DNA from: Actinoplanes sp. NBC_00393
GTDB lineage: Bacteria; Actinomycetota; Actinomycetes; Mycobacteriales; Micromonosporaceae
Direction: 5' to 3'
Assembly (NCBI RefSeq): GCF_036053395.1
Contig: NZ_CP107942.1
Coordinates: 586,501 to 650,500, forward strand
DNA: 64,000 nt
Each line of letters begins with the position of its first letter. Within the stretch, counting starts at the first letter, position 1. This document shows, piece after piece, positions 25,102 to 34,170 of this stretch. Both the position numbers and the translations under genes were made by a program. Under the pieces are notes generated by a model. It saw only the letters and a program-made list of their open reading frames with translations, was not told the origin of the DNA and did not search any database.

Positions 25102-26247
25102 ATGGACTTCCACTGGTTTCTTCCCACCAACGGTGACAGCCGGGACATCGTCTCGGGCGGCCACGGCGTACCGGTCGGCTCGGCCGGTGGGGTGCGCCCG
25201 CTGACCATCGGTTACCTCGGCCAGATCGCCCGCAGCGCCGAGCAGCTCGGTTTCGTCGGCGCGCTCACCCCCACCGGCGCGTGGTGCGAGGACGCCTGGC
25301 TGACCACCGCGATGCTGACCGAGGTCACCGAGCGGCTCAAGTTCCTGGTCGCGTTCCGGCCCGGGCTGATCTCGCCCACCCTGGCCGCCCAGATGTCGTC
25401 CACCTTCCAGCGACTCTCCGGCAACCGGCTGCTGCTCAACGTGGTCACCGGCGGCGAGTCCCACGAGCAGAAGCAGTTCGGCGACTTCCTCGACAAGGAC
25501 GCCCGCTACGCCCGGACCGGGGAGTTCCTGAGCATCGTCAACGCGCTGCTGCGCGGCGAGACGGTCAATTTCGAGGGCGAGCACCTGCACGTCGAGGACG
25601 CCCGGTTGTCCCGGGTCCCCGAGGTGAAGCCCGGCATCTACTTCGGCGGGTCGTCGAAGGCGGCCGGGCCGGTCGCCGCCGCGCACGCCGACGTCTACCT
25701 GACCTGGGGTGAACCGCCCGCGCAGGTCGCCGAGAAGCTGGCCTGGATCCGCACCCTCAAGCCGGAGATGAGGTTCGGTATCCGGCTGCACGTGATCACC
25801 CGGGACACCGCCGACGCCGCCTGGGCCGAGGCCGACCGCCTGCTGCAGAACGTCTCCCCGGACGACATCGCCGAGGTGCAGGCCGGGCTGCGGCGCAGCG
25901 AGTCGGTCGGGCAGCAGCGGATGCTCGAGCTGCACGGCGGCGAGCGCGACGGCCTGGTCGTCTCGCCGAACCTGTGGGCCGGGGTCGGCCTGGTCCGCGG
26001 CGGCGCCGGCACCGCGCTGGTCGGCAGCCACACCGAGGTCGCCGACCGGCTCCAGGAGTACGCGGCGCTCGGCATCTCCGAGTTCATCCTCTCCGGCTAT
26101 CCGCACCTGGAGGAGGCGTACTGGTTCGGCGAAGGGGTCCTGCCGGAGTTGCGCCGCCGTGGCGTCTGGCAGCATCCGGCGGGGGACAAGAACACTGCGC
26201 CGGCGGCGATTCCCTTCGCCGGCGTACCCCTGCCTGCCTCTTCTTGA
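25102..26247 (+). CDS. SsuD-like FMNH2-dependent alkanesulfonate monooxygenase
   Basis: 381 residues from ATG 25102 (MDFHWFLPTNGDSRDIV). It is a luciferase-like barrel with the SsuD-type segments FVGALTPTGAWCEDAWLTTAML, LKFLVAFRPGLISPTLAAQMSSTFQRLSGNRLLLNVVTGG and FILSGYPHLEEAYWFGEGVLPEL. Known relatives cleave alkanesulfonates to an aldehyde and sulfite using reduced FMN from a partner reductase, which is not seen nearby. Divergent from a sulfite oxidase gene, which would detoxify the sulfite made. A sulfonate-type ABC importer lies 7 kb away. Exact substrate is unknown. Confidence 0.88.
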   Translation: MDFHWFLPTNGDSRDIVSGGHGVPVGSAGGVRPLTIGYLGQIARSAEQLGFVGALTPTGAWCEDAWLTTAMLTEVTERLKFLVAFRPGLISPTLAAQMSSTFQRLSGNRLLLNVVTGGESHEQKQFGDFLDKDARYARTGEFLSIVNALLRGETVNFEGEHLHVEDARLSRVPEVKPGIYFGGSSKAAGPVAAAHADVYLTWGEPPAQVAEKLAWIRTLKPEMRFGIRLHVITRDTADAAWAEADRLLQNVSPDDIAEVQAGLRRSESVGQQRMLELHGGERDGLVVSPNLWAGVGLVRGGAGTALVGSHTEVADRLQEYAALGISEFILSGYPHLEEAYWFGEGVLPELRRRGVWQHPAGDKNTAPAAIPFAGVPLPASS

Positions 26248-26254
26248 CAGGGTT

Positions 26255-26287
26255 GAGCCCGGCCGCGCGGAAAGCGCGACCGGGCTC
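26255..26287. terminator. Bidirectional hairpin terminator
   Basis: Arms GAGCCCGGCCGCGC and GCGCGACCGGGCTC pair with one mismatch around a GGAAA loop, between the convergent stops of the monooxygenase and MMPL genes. Confidence 0.8.
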
Positions 26288-26304
26288 CTGGCGGTGAGTG
26301 ATGC

Positions 26305-28356
26305 CTACTTGGTGTCCGCGGACTCGGTGATCTTCGCTCGGTCCACCGCTTCCCAGTCCTGGCGCGGGCGGTGGGCGGACGACGGCTCGGCCTCAATGGC
26401 CTGCGGACGGCCCGGCCACCAGAATCGGTCACCGGTGAGCGTGGCCAGGGCAGGCACCAGCACGGTACGCACGAGCAGGGTGTCCAGCAGCACTCCGATA
26501 CCGACGATGATGCCGATCTGGGTGAGGGTGACCACCGGCAGCACCCCGAGCACTGCGAACACCGCCGCGAGCAGGATGCCCGCGCTGGTGATGACGGCGC
26601 CGGTGACCGCCAGGGCGTGCACCATGCCCTCCCGGGTGCCACGCTTCGGCGTCTCCTCCTTGGCCCGGGTGACCAGGAAGATGTTGTAGTCCACGCCGAG
26701 CGCGACCAGGAACAGGAACGAGAACAGCGGCACCGAGTTGTCCAGGGCCGGGTAATCGAACACGTTGCGGAACAGCCACGAGCCGGCGCCCAGCGAGGCC
26801 ATGAAGCTGAGCACCACGGTCGCCATCAGCAGCAGCGGGGCGACCAGGGCGCGGAGCAGGACGATCAGGACGATCAGCACCACCGCGAGGATCACCGGGA
26901 CGATCGTCAACAGGTCGTCGCGGGCGGCGTCGCGGGTGTCCAGGGCGGTCGCCACACTGCCGCCGACCAGCGCGTCGTCGCCGACCCGGTCCCGCAGCTC
27001 GCGGATCGTGTCGAACGCCTCAGCGGTGTCCGGCGCGGCCTCCAGCACGGCGCTGATGCTCACCTGCGTGTCGGTGCGCTCGCCGATCCGGGCCTGGGCG
27101 ACGCCGGGCGTGTCGGTGACCGTGGTGAGGACCTGTTCGGCCTTGTCCGGGGTGGCCAGCACCACCGCGGGTCCGGCAGCGCCGGCCGGGAAGTACTTGC
27201 TCAGCGTCTCCAGGCCGGCGACCGACTCGCTCTCGACCCGGAACTGCTCGGTCTGCGACAGGCCGACCTTGGTGCCGAGGCTGCCCAGCGACAGCAGGGC
27301 GAGGATGGCCACGGCCAGGGCGGTCACCGCGGTGGGGCGGCGCACGACCATGCGGCCGACCTTGGCCCAGAAGCCCTTGCCGTCCTCCGGGCCGGCCTGG
27401 CCGACCCGCGGGATGAACGGCCAGAACAGGCCGCGGCCGCAGACCACCAGCGCGGCCGGCAGCACGACCAGGGCGAACACCATGGCGATCGCGACACCGG
27501 TGGCCGCCGTGACGCCCAGCGCGGCGTTGGTCTTCAGGCTGGCCAGCAGCAGGGTGAGCAGCGCCAGGATGACCGTGCCGGCGCTCGCCGCGATGGCCGG
27601 GCCGGCCCCGCGCAGCGCCTTCGACATGGCCTCGAAGCGATTCTCGTACTTGTGCAGCTCCTCGCGGTAGCGGGAGATCAGCAGCAGCGCGTAGTTGGTG
27701 CCGGCGCCGAACACCAGCACGGTGACGATGCCGGTCGTCGAGCCGTTGATCGCCAGGCTGGTGTGCTCGGAGTAGAGCGAGATCGCCTTCGCCGCGAGCT
27801 GGTCGGCGAATCCGACCACGAACAGCGGCACGATCCACAGGATCGGGCTGCGGTAGGTGACCAACAGCAGCACGGTCACCACCACCACGGTGACGATCAG
27901 CAGCCGGGTGTTCGCCCCGCTGAAACTGTTCGCCAGGTCGGCGCCGAACCCGGCGCCGCCGGTGACCTGCGCGGTCACCCCGGCCGGCAGCCCGTCCTTG
28001 GCCTTGGCGCGCAGCTCGTCCACCACGCGGATGGTCTCGTCGCTGTCACCGGTGGCCGGCAGGGTCACGGTGATCAGCGCGGCCTTGCGGTCCTCGGAGA
28101 GGATCGGCTGCCCCAGGTCCTGAACGCTCGCCAGGTCGGCGTCGGTCAGCGCCTCGCCGCCCTTGGCGATCACGATCAGGGCCGGGTTGGTCCGGCCCGA
28201 CGGGAACTCCTTCTGCAGCTGCGCCACCCGGGTCGACTCGGCCGAGGACGGCAGCGACGAGGTGGCGTCGTTGTCCGTCTTCGTCGTCCCGGCGAAGGCG
28301 AAAACCAACCCGCCGAGCACGAGGGCCAGCAACAGTGTTGCCCAAGCCCGTCTCAT
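26305..28356 (-). CDS. MMPL/RND-family membrane transporter
   Basis: 683 residues from ATG 28356, with GGAGG five nt upstream. The layout is helix 1, a large extracytoplasmic loop (about 30-170), five helices, then a second loop and six helices: two repeats of the RND type. The MMPL signatures GAGTNYALLLISRYREEL and ALGVDYNIFLVTRAKEET are visible, each with the conserved polar residues of the proton relay. Actinobacterial relatives export lipids, siderophores or drugs. A divergent MarR gene 75 nt away suggests drug- or metabolite-responsive control. Substrate unknown. Confidence 0.9.
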   Translation of the reverse strand: MRRAWATLLLALVLGGLVFAFAGTTKTDNDATSSLPSSAESTRVAQLQKEFPSGRTNPALIVIAKGGEALTDADLASVQDLGQPILSEDRKAALITVTLPATGDSDETIRVVDELRAKAKDGLPAGVTAQVTGGAGFGADLANSFSGANTRLLIVTVVVVTVLLLVTYRSPILWIVPLFVVGFADQLAAKAISLYSEHTSLAINGSTTGIVTVLVFGAGTNYALLLISRYREELHKYENRFEAMSKALRGAGPAIAASAGTVILALLTLLLASLKTNAALGVTAATGVAIAMVFALVVLPAALVVCGRGLFWPFIPRVGQAGPEDGKGFWAKVGRMVVRRPTAVTALAVAILALLSLGSLGTKVGLSQTEQFRVESESVAGLETLSKYFPAGAAGPAVVLATPDKAEQVLTTVTDTPGVAQARIGERTDTQVSISAVLEAAPDTAEAFDTIRELRDRVGDDALVGGSVATALDTRDAARDDLLTIVPVILAVVLIVLIVLLRALVAPLLLMATVVLSFMASLGAGSWLFRNVFDYPALDNSVPLFSFLFLVALGVDYNIFLVTRAKEETPKRGTREGMVHALAVTGAVITSAGILLAAVFAVLGVLPVVTLTQIGIIVGIGVLLDTLLVRTVLVPALATLTGDRFWWPGRPQAIEAEPSSAHRPRQDWEAVDRAKITESADTK

Positions 28357-28375
28357 GAAAGCCTCCAAGACTGAG

Positions 28376-28394
28376 AATCTTTACTATCGAGATT
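28376..28394. promoter_or_regulatory. Candidate MarR operator between MMPL and MarR genes
   Basis: AATCT and AGATT form a dyad with a 9-nt AT-rich centre (TTACTATCG), 20 nt before the MMPL start. It is the only AT-rich palindrome in this divergent gap. Confidence 0.45.
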
Positions 28395-28431
28395 GTTCAC
28401 GACCGAGGACGGATCTGCAACACTTACCCCC

Positions 28432-28950
28432 GTGGAAGGGAACGAGACCGCGGAACGGCAGCGGTTACGCAGGGCGCTCGTCGACCTGCTGAACACGTAC
28501 AGCAGCGAGGCGCAGCACATCGGGCACGCCTTCGCGAACCGCAACCATCTGCATGCCACCGACATGCACGCCCTGCTGGCGGTGATGCACGCCGAGCGGC
28601 ACGGCAACCCGCTGACGCCCGGGCGGCTCGGTGAGGCGATCGGGCTCTCGTCCGGCGCCACCACCGCGCTGATCGACCGGCTGGAGCGGGGCGGGCACCT
28701 GCGCCGCACCCGGGAGAGCAACGACCGGCGGGTGGTGCACCTGCGCTACGGCGACGCCGGCATGAGCCTGGCCATGGCGTTCTTCACCCCGCTGCGCCCG
28801 CACACCGACGCGGTGATGGAGAAGTTCAGCGTCGAGGAGTTGCAGGCCGTCGAGCGGTTCCTGGCCGGCATGGGCGAGGCCCTGGTCAGCTACCGCGACG
28901 AGCTGCGCGGCCGACCGGTGCAACCGGAGCGCAACGGGCCGCCTTCGTAA
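28432..28950 (+). CDS. MarR-family regulator of the MMPL transporter
   Basis: 172 residues from GTG 28432; an ATG at 28393 would overlap the candidate operator. The winged helix is clear: DMHALLAVMHAERHGNPLTPGRLGEAIGLSSGATTALIDRLERGGHLRRTRESNDRRVVHLRYG. Helices on each side form the dimer. It is divergent from the MMPL gene and likely represses it. The effector is not evident. Confidence 0.85.
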   Translation: MEGNETAERQRLRRALVDLLNTYSSEAQHIGHAFANRNHLHATDMHALLAVMHAERHGNPLTPGRLGEAIGLSSGATTALIDRLERGGHLRRTRESNDRRVVHLRYGDAGMSLAMAFFTPLRPHTDAVMEKFSVEELQAVERFLAGMGEALVSYRDELRGRPVQPERNGPPS

Positions 28951-28980
28951 GTCACGGCCGCGGTCGCCGATCAAGGCGGC

Positions 28981-29820
28981 GTGCCTACCGAGCCTCTCCT
29001 GATCGAAGCCGACGCCCTGCTGGCCCGCGGCCGTGCCGGCAACGCCGCGAACCTGCTCGCCCCGTTCGTCGGGCGTGAGCCGGGCAACATCGGCGCCTGG
29101 CACCGGATGGCCCGGGCCCGGCTCGACCTCGGTGACGCGCCGGGCGCCCTGCGAGCCGCCGGCGCCGCCTGGCAGCTCGACCCGGACGGCGCCGAGGCGC
29201 TGTTCTGGGTCAGCCGGGCCTGCACGGCGCTCGGGGAGCACGCCGAGGCCATCGAATCCGCGTACGGCGCCTGCCAGGACGACCCGGGCAACCCGCGGAT
29301 GCACAACCGGCTCGCCGAGGCCCAGCTGGCCGCCGGCCTGACCGCCGACGCGGCCGAGGGCTTGCGCATCGCGGTCGAGCTGGCCGGTTACGACCCTGAT
29401 CTGTACGTCACCTACGGGCTGGCGCTGTTCGCGATCGGCCGCCCGCTCAGCGCGCGGGAGGCGGTGGCCCGGGCGCTCAACCTCGACCCGGAACACGCCG
29501 GCGCCCGTACCGCGCTGAGCCGGATCGAAGCCGCCATGCGCGGCGTCGTGGACGCCCCGTCCCTGGCCCAGGCCGCGGACGACTTCGCCGAGTCACTGCG
29601 CGTCCACCCCGGCAGCCACCTCGTGACCCGCCCGTCGCAGCGCCGTGACGCGCTCGCCCACGTGGCCCGTGTCTCGATGATCTGGTTCCTGGCCGCCTTC
29701 GGCGTCGTGGCGGCCCTGGACGTCACGAGCCTCGTCACGGTTCCGGAGAACATCTACTTCGGACTGCTGTGCGCGACCACCGGCGCCGGCCTGGTCCACC
29801 ACTTCACCCGGCTGCGCTGA
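28981..29820 (+). CDS. TPR-repeat protein with C-terminal membrane helices
   Basis: 279 residues from GTG 28981. About five tetratricopeptide-like units cover residues 5-195 (for example NIGAWHRMARARLDLGDAPGALRAAGAAWQLDPDGAEALFWVSRACTALGEHAEAIESAYGA). Two hydrophobic helices at the C-terminus (VSMIWFLAAFGVVAALDV and IYFGLLCATTGAGLV) anchor it, so the repeats face the cytosol. Likely a protein-interaction scaffold; partners unknown. It stands 30 nt after the MarR gene. Confidence 0.8.
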   Translation: MPTEPLLIEADALLARGRAGNAANLLAPFVGREPGNIGAWHRMARARLDLGDAPGALRAAGAAWQLDPDGAEALFWVSRACTALGEHAEAIESAYGACQDDPGNPRMHNRLAEAQLAAGLTADAAEGLRIAVELAGYDPDLYVTYGLALFAIGRPLSAREAVARALNLDPEHAGARTALSRIEAAMRGVVDAPSLAQAADDFAESLRVHPGSHLVTRPSQRRDALAHVARVSMIWFLAAFGVVAALDVTSLVTVPENIYFGLLCATTGAGLVHHFTRLR

Positions 29821-29843
29821 CCGGAACTCGGTAGCGTGAGGTG

Positions 29844-30266
29844 ATGGCGTCCTTCAACGACAACATCATCGACATCTTCCGGGCGAACGACGGGGTGGTC
29901 GGCATGCACTGGGAGGGCAAGACCCTCCTGCTGCTGCACCACATCGGACGGCGCTCCGGCGCGGAGCGGGTCAATCCCCTGGTCGCGGCGCCGGACGGCG
30001 ACGCCTACGTGGTCTGCGCCAGTGCCGGCGGCGCCGCGGAGGACCCGCAGTGGGTCGCCAACCTGGAAGCCGCCGACGGGCCGGCCACGATCGAGCTCGG
30101 CGCGGCCACGCTGACCGCCGACTACGAGGTGATCCGGCCGGGCGACCCGCGCTGGGCCGACCAGTACGCGATCTGGCGCGACTACTGGCCCGAGGCCGCC
30201 GAGTACGAGAAGAAGACCGACCGCAAGTTCCCGGTCGTCCGCCTGCACGTGCCGCCCTCGGCCTGA
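29844..30266 (+). CDS. Deazaflavin (F420)-dependent nitroreductase/quinone reductase family protein
   Basis: 140 residues, start ATG 29844 with GAGG just before it. The sequence has LLLLHHIGRRSGAERVNPLVAAPDGDAYVVCASAGGAAEDPQWVANLEA, the F420-binding core of DDN-like proteins, and EVIRPGDPRWADQYAIWRDYWPEAAEYEKKTDRKFPVVRL at the end. The family uses reduced F420 to reduce quinones or nitro-aromatics. The native substrate is unknown. Confidence 0.87.
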   Translation: MASFNDNIIDIFRANDGVVGMHWEGKTLLLLHHIGRRSGAERVNPLVAAPDGDAYVVCASAGGAAEDPQWVANLEAADGPATIELGAATLTADYEVIRPGDPRWADQYAIWRDYWPEAAEYEKKTDRKFPVVRLHVPPSA

Positions 30267-30279
30267 CCCGCAGTTACGC

Positions 30280-31149
30280 CTACCGGCTCAGCAGGGTCCG
30301 CAGGATCTCGCCGGCGTGCGTCCACAGCAGCGCGCCGCCCGCGTCAGGCAGCACATGCCGGTGTGCCTGCGGCAGGCGGGCGCTCAGAGCGGCGCCGAAG
30401 TCGGGGGAGTGCACCGGGCTGGTGTCGGCGGCGCCGTACCAGAGGTCCACCGGGATGGTGATGCCCGCGGGATCGAACGGCCAGCGGGCGGAAGCCAGGA
30501 CGGTGTCCCGGGCGTACCCCTCCGGGCCCGGCGCGAGCGCTTCCGCCATGGCGTGCTGGTAGGCGCCCGCGAACGCCGGGTCGGTGTAGACGCCGCGGTC
30601 CCGCTCCCCGGCCATCGTCAGGATCCGCTGCCAGAACTCGCCGGGCTCGCCGAACCCGGCGAAGAACCGCTCGGCGGCGGCCGGATCGGCGCGTACCGCC
30701 TCGATCATCGCGGTGACATCGGCGGGCAGCGCCGCGGCGTGCACGGGATGCGCGAGTTCGTCGGTGCCGGCCACGACCGCCGCCGCGGTGAGGACGCCGG
30801 CCGCGGCGCAGGCCAGCAGGAACGGGGCGCCCTGGGAGAAGCCGACTCCGCGTACGCCGGTGAGCTCCCGCAGGCGGCACAGGTCGGCCATGTCGGTGGC
30901 GAAGTCGAGCAGATCACGGCCCGGATCCGGATCGGAGGCGCCGAGCCCGGGCCGGTCCACCGAGATCAGGCGGACGTTGAGCCCGGCGACGAGATGACTG
31001 CCGAAGCCGAGGGAGCGGCTGGTGGCCGCGCCGGGGCAGAGCAGGACGGGTACGCCGTCGAGGGGTCCCCACTCCGCCCAGCCGAGCCGTCGTCCGGCCG
31101 GTAACCGGGTGCTGCCGAGTCGCTCGGGTGCTGCTGTTCCGTACTCCAC
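30280..31149 (-). CDS. Alpha/beta hydrolase
   Basis: 289 residues. The oxyanion region VLLCPGAATSRSLGF, the strand LISVDRPGLGASDPDPGR and the nucleophile elbow GVGFSQGAPFLLA (Ser in GFSQG) are visible. The acid is probably the Asp in DLWYGAADTSPVHSPDFG, and the His sits near the end (VLPDAGGALLWTHAGEI). Substrate unknown. It is convergent with the F420-type gene and follows a MarR gene on the same strand. Confidence 0.82.
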   Translation of the reverse strand: MEYGTAAPERLGSTRLPAGRRLGWAEWGPLDGVPVLLCPGAATSRSLGFGSHLVAGLNVRLISVDRPGLGASDPDPGRDLLDFATDMADLCRLRELTGVRGVGFSQGAPFLLACAAAGVLTAAAVVAGTDELAHPVHAAALPADVTAMIEAVRADPAAAERFFAGFGEPGEFWQRILTMAGERDRGVYTDPAFAGAYQHAMAEALAPGPEGYARDTVLASARWPFDPAGITIPVDLWYGAADTSPVHSPDFGAALSARLPQAHRHVLPDAGGALLWTHAGEILRTLLSR

Positions 31150-31191
31150 AGCGGGCCATTCTGGCTTTCGGAGCGCACCCTGTCGCGCGGT

Positions 31192-31599
31192 TTAGTCGTG
31201 GAGCTTGCGCAGGATCCGGGACAGCGTGGCGCGGTCGGTGGGGCTGAGCTCGGCGAAGAGGCGTTCGCCCTCGGCGGCGCGGGCCTGGCGGATCGCGGCG
31301 CCGGTGTCGGTGCCCTGCGGGGTGAGCGCGACCAGGGTGGCCCGGCGGTCGGCGGGGTCGGGCCGGCGTTCCACCAGGCCGCGCTGCTGCAGGTCGTCGA
31401 CGACCTCGGTGGCGGAGCGCGGGGCGATGCGCAGATGCTCGGCGAGCGCGCTCAGGCGCATCTCGCCGTGGTGCATCAGCACGCCCAGCGCGCGGGACTG
31501 CGACGGTGAGACGTTCCACGGTTCCAGGGCGACCCGGGTTCGGTGACGCAGCCGGCGGGTAACGGCCCAGAACGACTCGAGCAGGCTTTCGTCCTCCAC
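31192..31599 (-). CDS. MarR-family regulator of the adjacent ABC exporter
   Basis: 135 residues. The winged helix is SRALGVLMHHGEMRLSALAEHLRIAPRSATEVVDDLQQRGLVERRPDPADRRATLVALTPQG. It is divergent from an ABC exporter, with a perfect palindrome centred between the two starts. This is the standard arrangement for a MarR repressor controlling a drug exporter and itself. Confidence 0.88.
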   Translation of the reverse strand: MEDESLLESFWAVTRRLRHRTRVALEPWNVSPSQSRALGVLMHHGEMRLSALAEHLRIAPRSATEVVDDLQQRGLVERRPDPADRRATLVALTPQGTDTGAAIRQARAAEGERLFAELSPTDRATLSRILRKLHD

Positions 31600-31626
31600 G
31601 GGAACAAGCTACCAAGAGTTGGCGTT

Positions 31627-31660
31627 GTTACCTCATGTTGAGGTAACCTCATCAATTGAT
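31627..31660. promoter_or_regulatory. MarR operator, overlapping palindromes
   Basis: GTTACCTCA (31627-31635) and TGAGGTAAC (31639-31647) form a perfect 9-bp dyad with a TGT centre. The second arm is reused in TGAGGT-A-ACCTCA (31639-31651), and a perfect ATCAATTGAT follows at 31651-31660. The three half-sites TACCTCA/TGAGGTA lie between the divergent MarR and ABC exporter starts. Confidence 0.75.
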
Positions 31661-31707
31661 CGCCTCTTTCGCGGGGCGGCACGCGTAGCCCGTACAGGGA
31701 GGGCTCT

Positions 31708-33489
31708 TTGGCTCAAGGACAAGGCCGCGGCGCGGCACCCACAGTGACCCCGGCGGAGAAGGCGCAGGCCCGATCCGTCTCGTTGCGCCGGATCGGCGCA
31801 CTCTTCCGCGGCCACCGCCGGCAGCTCGCCGTCGTCGTGGCCGTCATCGTGATCTCCTCCGGCGTGGCGATGATCTCGCCGTTCCTGCTGCGCGAGGTGA
31901 TCGACGTCGCGCTGCCGCAGGCTGACCTGCGGCTGCTCATCTGGCTGGTGGCCGGCATGGTCGCGGTCGCCGCGGTGACCGCCGCGCTCGGCGTCGTGCA
32001 GACCTGGATCTCCACGGGCGTCGGGCAGAAGGTCATGCACCGGCTGCGCACCGACGTCTTCACCCACCTGCAGCGGCAGTCGGTCGGCTTCTTCACCCGG
32101 ACCCGCACCGGCGAGGTGCAGTCCCGCATCACCAACGACATCGGCGGCATGCAGCAGGTGGTCACGTCCACCGCGAGTTCCGTCGCCTCGAACTTCACCA
32201 CCGTCGTCGCCACGCTGGCCGCGATGACCGCGCTGTCCTGGCAGCTCACGCTGGTCTCGCTGGTCGCGCTGCCGCCGGCGATCATCCTGACCCGGCGGGT
32301 CGCCCGGATGCGCCAGAAGATCACCGCCCAGCGCCAGCGCGAGCTCGCCGACCTCAACGTGATCATCGAGGAGGGCCTGTCGATCAGCGGCATCCAGCTG
32401 AGCAAGACGATGGGCGCCGGGGACGCGCAGATCGACCGCTTCACCGCGTCGTCGCGCCGGCTGATCGACCTCGAGCTGCGTTCCGAGCTGGCTGGGCGCT
32501 GGCGGATGGCCGCCATGAGCATCGTGTTCGCCGCCATTCCGGCAGCGATCTACCTGGCCGCCGGCTTGCCGTTCGCGGCCGGGGGGATGAGCATCGGGAC
32601 GCTGGTCGCGTTCACCGCGCTGCAGGGCAACCTGTTCCGGCCGCTGATGAGCCTGCTGGACGTGGGGGTCACCCTGACGAGCTCACTCGCGCTGTTCGCG
32701 CGGATCTTCGAATACCTCGACCTGCCGGTCGAGATCAAGGAACCGGCCAGCCCGGTGCGGCTTTCCGCGGTGCGTGGCCACTTGCGCTTCGAGGACGTGA
32801 CTTTCGCGTACGAGGGAAGCCCCACAGCAGCCCTCGCCGGAGTGAACCTCGACGTCCCCGCCGGGTCGTCACTGGCGCTGGTCGGGGAGACCGGCTCCGG
32901 TAAGAGCACGATCGCGGCCCTGATCGCCCGCCTGCACGACCCGACGTCGGGCCGGGTGACGATCGACGGCGTCGACATCACCGACATCTCGCTTTCGCAG
33001 CAGGCCTCGATCGTGGGCGTCGTCAGCCAGGAGACCTACCTGCTGCACACGACGATCCGGGAGAACCTGCGCTACGCCAAGCCGGACGCCACCGACGCCG
33101 AGATCGTCGCGGCCGCTCGCGCCGCCCAGATCCACTCGCTGATCGAGGCGCTGCCGGACGGTTATGACACCATGGTCGGCTCGCGCGGGCATCGTTTCTC
33201 CGGCGGCGAGAAGCAGCGCATCGCGATCGCCCGGACGCTGCTGCGCGACCCGCGGATCCTGGTCCTCGACGAGGCGACCAGCGCGCTGGACAACGAGACG
33301 GAGCGGGCTGTGCAGCGCGCTTTCGACGAGCTGTCCCGCGGGCGGACTACGGTGACCATCGCGCATCGGCTGTCCACGGTCCGCGACGCGGACCAGATCG
33401 CGGTCATCGATCACGGCCGGATCTTGGAGTCCGGCACGCATGATTCGCTGGTGCGTGACGGTGGGCGGTACGCGATGCTGGCCCGGTAG
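31708..33489 (+). CDS. ABC exporter (fused permease and ATPase)
   Basis: 593 residues, start TTG 31708 with AGGGAGG upstream. Six membrane helices lie in residues 25-320. The nucleotide-binding domain has Walker A GETGSGKST, Q-loop VSQETYLLHTTI, signature FSGGEKQRIAIARTL, Walker B ILVLDEATSALD and switch His in TIAHRLSTV. A half-transporter that would homodimerise, typical of multidrug or lipid exporters. Control by the divergent MarR is likely. Confidence 0.92.
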   Translation: MAQGQGRGAAPTVTPAEKAQARSVSLRRIGALFRGHRRQLAVVVAVIVISSGVAMISPFLLREVIDVALPQADLRLLIWLVAGMVAVAAVTAALGVVQTWISTGVGQKVMHRLRTDVFTHLQRQSVGFFTRTRTGEVQSRITNDIGGMQQVVTSTASSVASNFTTVVATLAAMTALSWQLTLVSLVALPPAIILTRRVARMRQKITAQRQRELADLNVIIEEGLSISGIQLSKTMGAGDAQIDRFTASSRRLIDLELRSELAGRWRMAAMSIVFAAIPAAIYLAAGLPFAAGGMSIGTLVAFTALQGNLFRPLMSLLDVGVTLTSSLALFARIFEYLDLPVEIKEPASPVRLSAVRGHLRFEDVTFAYEGSPTAALAGVNLDVPAGSSLALVGETGSGKSTIAALIARLHDPTSGRVTIDGVDITDISLSQQASIVGVVSQETYLLHTTIRENLRYAKPDATDAEIVAAARAAQIHSLIEALPDGYDTMVGSRGHRFSGGEKQRIAIARTLLRDPRILVLDEATSALDNETERAVQRAFDELSRGRTTVTIAHRLSTVRDADQIAVIDHGRILESGTHDSLVRDGGRYAMLAR

Positions 33490-33664
33490 CGGCTTGTGTT
33501 TCAGGGGTACGTGCGAGCTTGTCGCGCCGACGTTGTGGCCGTTCCCGGCGTTCCGCGCTCGCCGGCTGCCTTGGCGCGATCGCCAGGCTTGTTCTGTTGG
33601 TTGCGCTCGAACCATTCAGGTCTTGGTTCGGCCGTGAGTGCTCTTCCTTTCGGCGCGGCAGCCC

Positions 33665-33812
33665 TTTGGCCTGACAGCGCCTTCCCCGGCGTGGCAGCCT
33701 TCCTTTGGCCTGACTGCTCCTTCCCTGGCGTGGCAGCCTTCCTTTGGCCTGACAGCTCCTTCCCTGGCGTGGCAACCTTCCTTTGGCCTGACTGCTCCTC
33801 TTTGGCGTGGCA
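33665..33812. repeat. 39-bp tandem repeat, four units
   Basis: Units start at 33665, 33704, 33743 and 33782 with TTTGGCCTGACNGCTCC, followed by TTCCCTGGCGTGGCAGCC. The last unit is shortened. The unit length is a multiple of three, so reading frames pass through it and produce repetitive peptides that are not evidence for a gene. Confidence 0.88.
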
Positions 33813-34075
33813 GCGCTGGCGTGCGGCCGGGGCTGCTATTTCCGCCTCTTCGATCACTGAGCCGTCCGCTGGCGCTCCCTGCCGGGCGGTGAGACAGCGC
33901 TACCGAGCGGCAGGGTGATCAACCGGGCTCGAAACAAGGCCCGAGCCGCGCGTCAGCGACCTCACCGGCCCAGCGTCGGTGCTTGCTTGCCGGCTGCCCC
34001 TGTGCGCTGCTGCCCGGCCTGGGAGGAGATCCGCCAGGCACGAGGGTGGCCCGGAGCGTGGCTGCCTGAGCCGGC

Positions 34076-34170
34076 GGTCGCGCCGCGGCTGTGATCCGAC
34101 TGGGTATGGTGGTCGCGCCGGGGCTGTGGCGCGACTGGGTCCGGCGGTTGCGCCGGGGCTGTGACCCGAT
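34076..34170. repeat. 35-bp tandem repeat, about 2.7 units
   Basis: Copies begin at 34076, 34111 and 34146 with GGTCGCGCCG (GGTTGCGCCG in the third), then GGGCTGTG and a CGACTGGGT tail. Divergence between copies is moderate. Confidence 0.7.

Noticed and set aside
33496-33918. Plus-strand hypothetical frame after the ABC exporter
   Set aside because: It consists largely of translated 39-bp repeats, with no ribosome site and no homology I can recognise.
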